A stretch of 8,566 nucleotides of DNA. It comes from Acidobacteriaceae bacterium (GTDB lineage Bacteria > Acidobacteriota > Terriglobia > Terriglobales > Acidobacteriaceae). The notes below the pieces were generated by a model, which saw only the letters and a list, made by a program, of their open reading frames with translations, was not told the origin of the DNA and ran no database searches. The number at the start of each line of letters is the position of its first letter. Position 1 is the first letter of the stretch. Both the position numbers and the translations under genes were made by a program. The DNA lies in assembly GCA_003162255.1 (NCBI GenBank), contig PMMJ01000559.1, positions 555 through 9,120 of the forward strand, in the 5' to 3' direction. Of the stretch, positions 5,648 to 8,566 are shown piece after piece.

Positions 5648-5655
5648 CTCTTTGA
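5648..5655. repeat. Right target-site duplication (CTCTTTGA)
   Basis: An exact copy of 3566-3573. The rejoined target would read TTGATAACTCTTTGATAACT, itself two near-identical TTGATAACT units, so the IS landed in a small direct repeat. Confidence 0.92.
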
Positions 5656-5951
5656 TAACTAAATTCCCTGCGACAGGGCTGGCGTCATTTTCCCAAAACG
5701 GTGCCCCAAAACAGGAATTCGGACTCAAGATCAAGCTAAGTCCTTATCCCGGAATATTTTGAAAATAAGTCGTTAGCGCTCTAGGTTTTGGCAGGAAGAC
5801 TCCTCCTAAGCCCATGATTCCAAAGATCAGGGGGTGGGGGGGTGGTAGTAAACACGGGTTAATACCTTCCTGGTAACGAGTCGAAGAAGCAAGCAAGCGC
5901 TCTAGAAAAAATCCGCGCCTTACCTGAGAACCGAAAGCTGAGACCTAACAC
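5656..5951. other. Non-coding gap between the IS and the F420 genes
   Basis: No convincing gene on either strand. It contains a small hairpin CCCTG-CGA-CAGGG (5666-5678), a G-rich tract (5830-5845) and the start of a heptamer repeat (5941). The middle section (about 5690-5830) resembles dispersed acidobacterial intergenic sequence in style, which is recollection only. No classical terminator for the minus-strand F420 operon could be found. Confidence 0.5.
5830..5845 (+). other. G-rich tract (G5-T-G7-T-GG)
   Basis: Fourteen guanines within 16 bases, about 105 bases beyond the npdG stop. It could form a G-quadruplex on the plus strand, or be a slippage-prone homopolymer. The npdG-side transcript would carry the C-rich complement. 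Confidence 0.5.
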
Positions 5952-5961
5952 CTAGGACCTA
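5941..5961. repeat. Three tandem heptamers (NNACCTA) across the npdG stop
   Basis: AGACCTA, ACACCTA and GGACCTA follow each other directly; the middle unit contains the npdG stop codon (TAG on the minus strand). The unit length is not a multiple of three, so copy changes would alter the protein's last residues. Confidence 0.6.
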
Positions 5962-6659
5962 AGCTTGTAAGCCCCGTCCGGCAACCCCGTGATCCGTATT
6001 CCGCCGTGTCCTTTGTGCCGGATGTTGAGACCGATCAGCAGCGCGGTGATCTGCTCGACAATGCGTGCGTTCTCCAGCTTTCCACCATCGATGGCTCGCA
6101 CGCCGGCGATTTTCGCCGCAAGTTCCATCGCGATCTGCGTGGCATTGGGATCGTCGCTGCATACGATCACATCGCAATCCACAGCTTCATCGCTGTTCAG
6201 CTTTTCTGCTGACATGTTCTGGAACGCTGCTGCGACGGAAACTCCCTTCGGAACCAGTTCCGCCGTTTGTTGCGCCGCCGAGCCTTGCCACACGCCCAGG
6301 GTGCGGCTGGCGCGTCCACCGACGCTCGCAGCCAGCGGAACGGTGGCATCGATCAGAATGCTGCCCGGACGGATCGCGGGCTTCAATTGCTTGAGCAGGG
6401 CGGCCTGCCCTGCGAACGGAACGGTGAGCACCAGCAGATCGCTGGCCGCGCAGGCTGCGGAATTTTCGATCCCGGAAACCTGAGCATTTTCGCCGACGCG
6501 CTTGCGGATTGCTTCCGCCGTTTGCTCGGCCCGCGCCGCATCGCGCGAACCGATGATGACGGTCTCTCCCGCGCGCGCCCAGCGCAGCGCCAGGCCGGTG
6601 CCGGCGGGGCCGGTGCCTCCGATGATGGCGATGGCGCGATCTTTCAGGGGAACTGTCAT
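5952..6659 (-). CDS. npdG: NADPH-dependent F420 reductase (F420H2:NADP oxidoreductase)
   Basis: A 235-residue single-domain Rossmann protein of the usual length for the family. The nucleotide loop is GGTGPAGTG (14-22). GSRDAARAE (37-45) ends the second strand, where the Ser/Arg pair favours the 2'-phosphate of NADPH. It exchanges hydride between NADPH and coenzyme F420 in the cytoplasm. VLTVPFAGQ (76-84), the VAAAFQNMSAEKL segment and the C-terminal GGKLENARIVEQITALLIGLN region are typical of F420-dependent NADP reductases. It is the third gene of the F420 operon, 9 bases after cofH, with AGG about 7 bases before the ATG. In bacteria the enzyme usually supplies reduced F420 from NADPH; the direction here is inferred. 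The last codons lie in a heptamer repeat. Confidence 0.92.
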   Translation of the reverse strand: MTVPLKDRAIAIIGGTGPAGTGLALRWARAGETVIIGSRDAARAEQTAEAIRKRVGENAQVSGIENSAACAASDLLVLTVPFAGQAALLKQLKPAIRPGSILIDATVPLAASVGGRASRTLGVWQGSAAQQTAELVPKGVSVAAAFQNMSAEKLNSDEAVDCDVIVCSDDPNATQIAMELAAKIAGVRAIDGGKLENARIVEQITALLIGLNIRHKGHGGIRITGLPDGAYKLRS

Positions 6660-6668
6660 GCGAACCTG

Positions 6669-7934
6669 TTATGCGAACTCCGGAGCCAGCGTACTTTCAG
6701 AGGCAATCTCCAAAGAAGCCTCGGGAGAAGGCGCTTCGACGGGCAGCTTAATCTGCAGTCGCGAATATTTTGTGTTGCGCTCCGCCGGAATGCGCCCGAT
6801 CTCCAGAATCATCGCCTGAAAATCTTCCGGACTCGTATATTCTCCCGCGGTCGCTCCGGCCTCGCGCGAAATGTTTTCTTCCATCAGCGTTCCGCCGTAG
6901 TCGTTGGCGCCAGCTTGCAGGCAAAGTTGAGAAAGTTTGCGGTTCAGCTTCACCCAAGACACCTGGACGTTACGAATCGAGCCGGCGAGCAGAATTCTGG
7001 CCAGCGCATGGATCTTGAGATGTTCGTTGAGCGTCGGTCCCGTGCGCGCCAGTCCCTGCTGAAATAGAAGCGTGTTCTGGTGCACAAAGCCCAGCGGCAC
7101 GAACTCGGTGAAGCCGCCGGTCTCGGACTGAATCTGCCGGTACAAAGACAACTGCCGCACCCAGTGGTCCGGCGTCTCGCAGTGCCCGTACATGATGGTC
7201 GAAGTACTCGGGATTCCACACGCGTGCGCGGTGCGGATCACCTCCTGCCATTGCGCTACCGAAACTTTGTTGCGCGACAGCACATGACGCACTTCGTCGT
7301 CCAGAATCTCGGCCGCCGTGCCCGGCAGCGTGTCCAGGCCGTTATCGCGCAGCATCATGAGGTAGTCGCGCAGCGTCATGCCGGTCAGTTCCACGCCGTA
7401 CACAATCTCCATCGGAGAAAACGCGTGGATGTGCATGCCCGGCACCGCCTTCTTCACGGCGCGTAGAATGTCGCGGTAATAAAACGGAGGCAGATCGCGC
7501 GGCAGCCCGCCTTGAATGCAGACTTCGGTGGCTCCCACGTCCCATGCTTCTTTCGCTTTGCGGCCCATGTCTTCGAGCGAATGAAAATAAGTGTCGGCCT
7601 GGCGCGGCCCGCGGCTGAAGGCGCAGAACTTGCATCCCACGAAACAGATGTTCGTGAAATTGATATTGCGATTCACCACGTAGGTGACAATGTTGCCGAC
7701 CAGGTCGCGCCGAAGCGTATCCGCGGCCACCAGCAGCGCGAACAAGTCCGCGCCATTACAGTTTGGCCCATCGCAGTTCGCCAAGGCGTGGCGCTCCTCG
7801 TCCGTCAGACATGCTCCGTCTTGTGTTTCCAGCACGCGCTCCAAGGCGCTGCGAGTTGCCACCGAAGCTTGTGGCGCGATCTGCTCCCAGGTTAGCGCGG
7901 GAAATTGCTCGAGCTCTGAAGCTTGCCAGGCCAT
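6669..7934 (-). CDS. cofH: FO synthase subunit 2 (CofH), radical SAM enzyme
   Basis: A 421-residue radical SAM protein. The 4Fe-4S/SAM motif CxxxCxxC is C97-FVG-C101-KF-C104, preceded by YVVNRNINFTNIC, a hallmark of the CofH/MqnC/MqnE group. CIQGGLP (139-145), MHIHAFSPMEI (167-177), GTAAEILDDEVR (205-216) and the C-terminal LQAGANDYGGTLMEENISREAG (339-360) identify CofH. It joins tyrosine to 5-amino-6-ribitylaminouracil; CofG then closes the ring to give FO, the deazaflavin of F420. No CofG domain is fused, unlike actinobacterial FbiC, so a separate cofG is expected elsewhere. The start ATG (7934) has AGGAG 7 bases upstream, and that site overlaps the stop codon of cofE, so the two genes are probably coupled. 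The last 20 or so residues are low-complexity and not conserved. Confidence 0.95.
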   Translation of the reverse strand: MAWQASELEQFPALTWEQIAPQASVATRSALERVLETQDGACLTDEERHALANCDGPNCNGADLFALLVAADTLRRDLVGNIVTYVVNRNINFTNICFVGCKFCAFSRGPRQADTYFHSLEDMGRKAKEAWDVGATEVCIQGGLPRDLPPFYYRDILRAVKKAVPGMHIHAFSPMEIVYGVELTGMTLRDYLMMLRDNGLDTLPGTAAEILDDEVRHVLSRNKVSVAQWQEVIRTAHACGIPSTSTIMYGHCETPDHWVRQLSLYRQIQSETGGFTEFVPLGFVHQNTLLFQQGLARTGPTLNEHLKIHALARILLAGSIRNVQVSWVKLNRKLSQLCLQAGANDYGGTLMEENISREAGATAGEYTSPEDFQAMILEIGRIPAERNTKYSRLQIKLPVEAPSPEASLEIASESTLAPEFA

Positions 7935-7943
7935 GACATTCTC

Positions 7944-8566
7944 CTATCGAAAAAGATCCTTCTGTGCAGGCCGGATCAATTCCCGGGCCCCGCCGCGTCC
8001 ACGGCGGTAAGCATAACCGCGAATGATGCACGCGGGAGTACCTGCCAGCTTGCCGCAGACCAGTCCCGCCGCGCAAGCCAGTTCGTCCGCCACGGCGTCC
8101 ACCGTCGCATGCAGCGGGTAGCCGTGCGGATCGCGCCGTCCGCGGTAATCGACCAGAGGCCGCATGCCGGCGACGCCAATCGCCACTTCCGTCAAGCCTT
8201 CCCGCCACGCACGCCCAAAGCTATCGCTGACGATGACTGCGATCTCGATCCCAAGCTGCTTCTTCAACTCCCGCCGCAACCGCGCCGCGGAGCGATCCGG
8301 ATCCGCCGGCAGCAAGATCGCGTGCCGTCCACCATCGACGTTCGATACGTCCACTCCACTGTTCGCGCAGATGAATCCGTGCTTCGTCTCGGTGATCAGC
8401 ACATTGCGCTTACGCCGCACTATTCGACGACTCTCACGCACCGCCAATTCGCGGACGCGCGCGTCCAGTCCGTAGCGCCGCGCCCAAGTCCGTGAGGCCG
8501 CCGAAGGCCGTATCTCATCCAGCGCGACCAGAGCGCCTTCCGCCTTCGAAATGACCTTGTGCTTCA
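7944..8566 (-). CDS. cofE: F420-0:gamma-L-glutamyl ligase (5' end outside window)
   Basis: The C-terminal 206 residues are visible; about 40-50 residues including the start lie past the right edge. The fragment opens with KHKVISKAEG, matching the early K-V-[VI]-S-K-A-E-G motif of CofE. It continues with VLITETKHGFICANSGVDVSNV, then VSDSFGRAWREGLTEVAIGVAGM, the metal/GTP-binding core of the family. CofE uses GTP to add the first glutamates to F420-0, controlling tail length. It ends shortly after the CofE domain (KDLFR), so there is no fused nitroreductase-like domain as in mycobacterial FbiB. It is the first visible gene of the F420 operon, 9 bases before cofH; the promoter lies outside the window. 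Confidence 0.94.
   Translation of the reverse strand, partial: KHKVISKAEGALVALDEIRPSAASRTWARRYGLDARVRELAVRESRRIVRRKRNVLITETKHGFICANSGVDVSNVDGGRHAILLPADPDRSAARLRRELKKQLGIEIAVIVSDSFGRAWREGLTEVAIGVAGMRPLVDYRGRRDPHGYPLHATVDAVADELACAAGLVCGKLAGTPACIIRGYAYRRGRGGARELIRPAQKDLFR

Noticed and set aside
6267..7067. 266-codon plus-strand frame
   Set aside because: It is antisense to npdG and cofH and has no recognisable content.
7512..8495. Long plus-strand frames over the right end
   Set aside because: They are shadows of cofH and cofE, both identified by family motifs.

Overview
The window looks like a chromosomal segment of a GC-rich soil-type bacterium, most likely an Acidobacteriota (Terriglobia) member. 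That placement is an inference. It rests on the extragenic hairpins in 2950-3385 (cores GCTTCAGC and GGGCTTTAGCCC, a 'CATCCTGAGCGGAGC' segment, an ACTCATCGC-type hairpin), which resemble dispersed repeats I associate with acidobacterial genomes, and on the bacterial coenzyme F420 genes. No rRNA, tRNA or CRISPR array was seen.

Layout, left to right. (1) 1-792, minus strand: 5'-proximal part of a CpaE/TadZ-like Tad-pilus localisation ATPase, running off the left edge. A good sigma70-like promoter lies about 125 bases upstream. (2) 960-1373, minus: a small PilZ-domain protein with both c-di-GMP-binding motifs intact. (3) 1597-2943, plus: a 12-TM MFS exporter of the MFS_3/EntS type, divergent from the PilZ gene. 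A 9-bp inverted repeat lies in the shared intergenic region. (4) 2944-3565: a non-coding cluster of extragenic palindromes. (5) 3574-5647: a complete 2,074-bp IS1595-family element, with 23-bp perfect terminal inverted repeats and an 8-bp target duplication (CTCTTTGA). It carries a DDE transposase on the minus strand and, converging on it from the other end, a passenger gene for a proteasome/HslV-like Ntn hydrolase. (6) 5656-5951: non-coding, with a G-rich tract and a heptamer repeat. (7) 5952-8566, minus: a tight operon transcribed cofE (5' end outside the window), cofH, npdG, for F420 biosynthesis and F420 reduction.

The F420 genes form a coherent unit. CofH makes the deazaflavin (FO) precursor from tyrosine and a ribityl uracil, CofE adds glutamate to F420-0, and NpdG reduces F420 with NADPH. 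Gaps are 9 bases or less, and the ribosome-binding site of cofH overlaps the cofE stop codon. CofG, CofC and CofD are not in the window.

The most unusual item is the insertion sequence. Its ends are defined at base level by the repeats and target duplication, so the Ntn hydrolase gene is certainly inside the mobile unit. With the ATG at 3696 the protein begins Met-Thr and keeps residues matching the Thr1, Asp17 and Lys33 active site of proteasome beta subunits and HslV. The transposase promoter is also striking: its -35 box (TTGACA) lies in the terminal repeat, and its -10 box lies in a 27-bp near-palindrome that looks like an operator.
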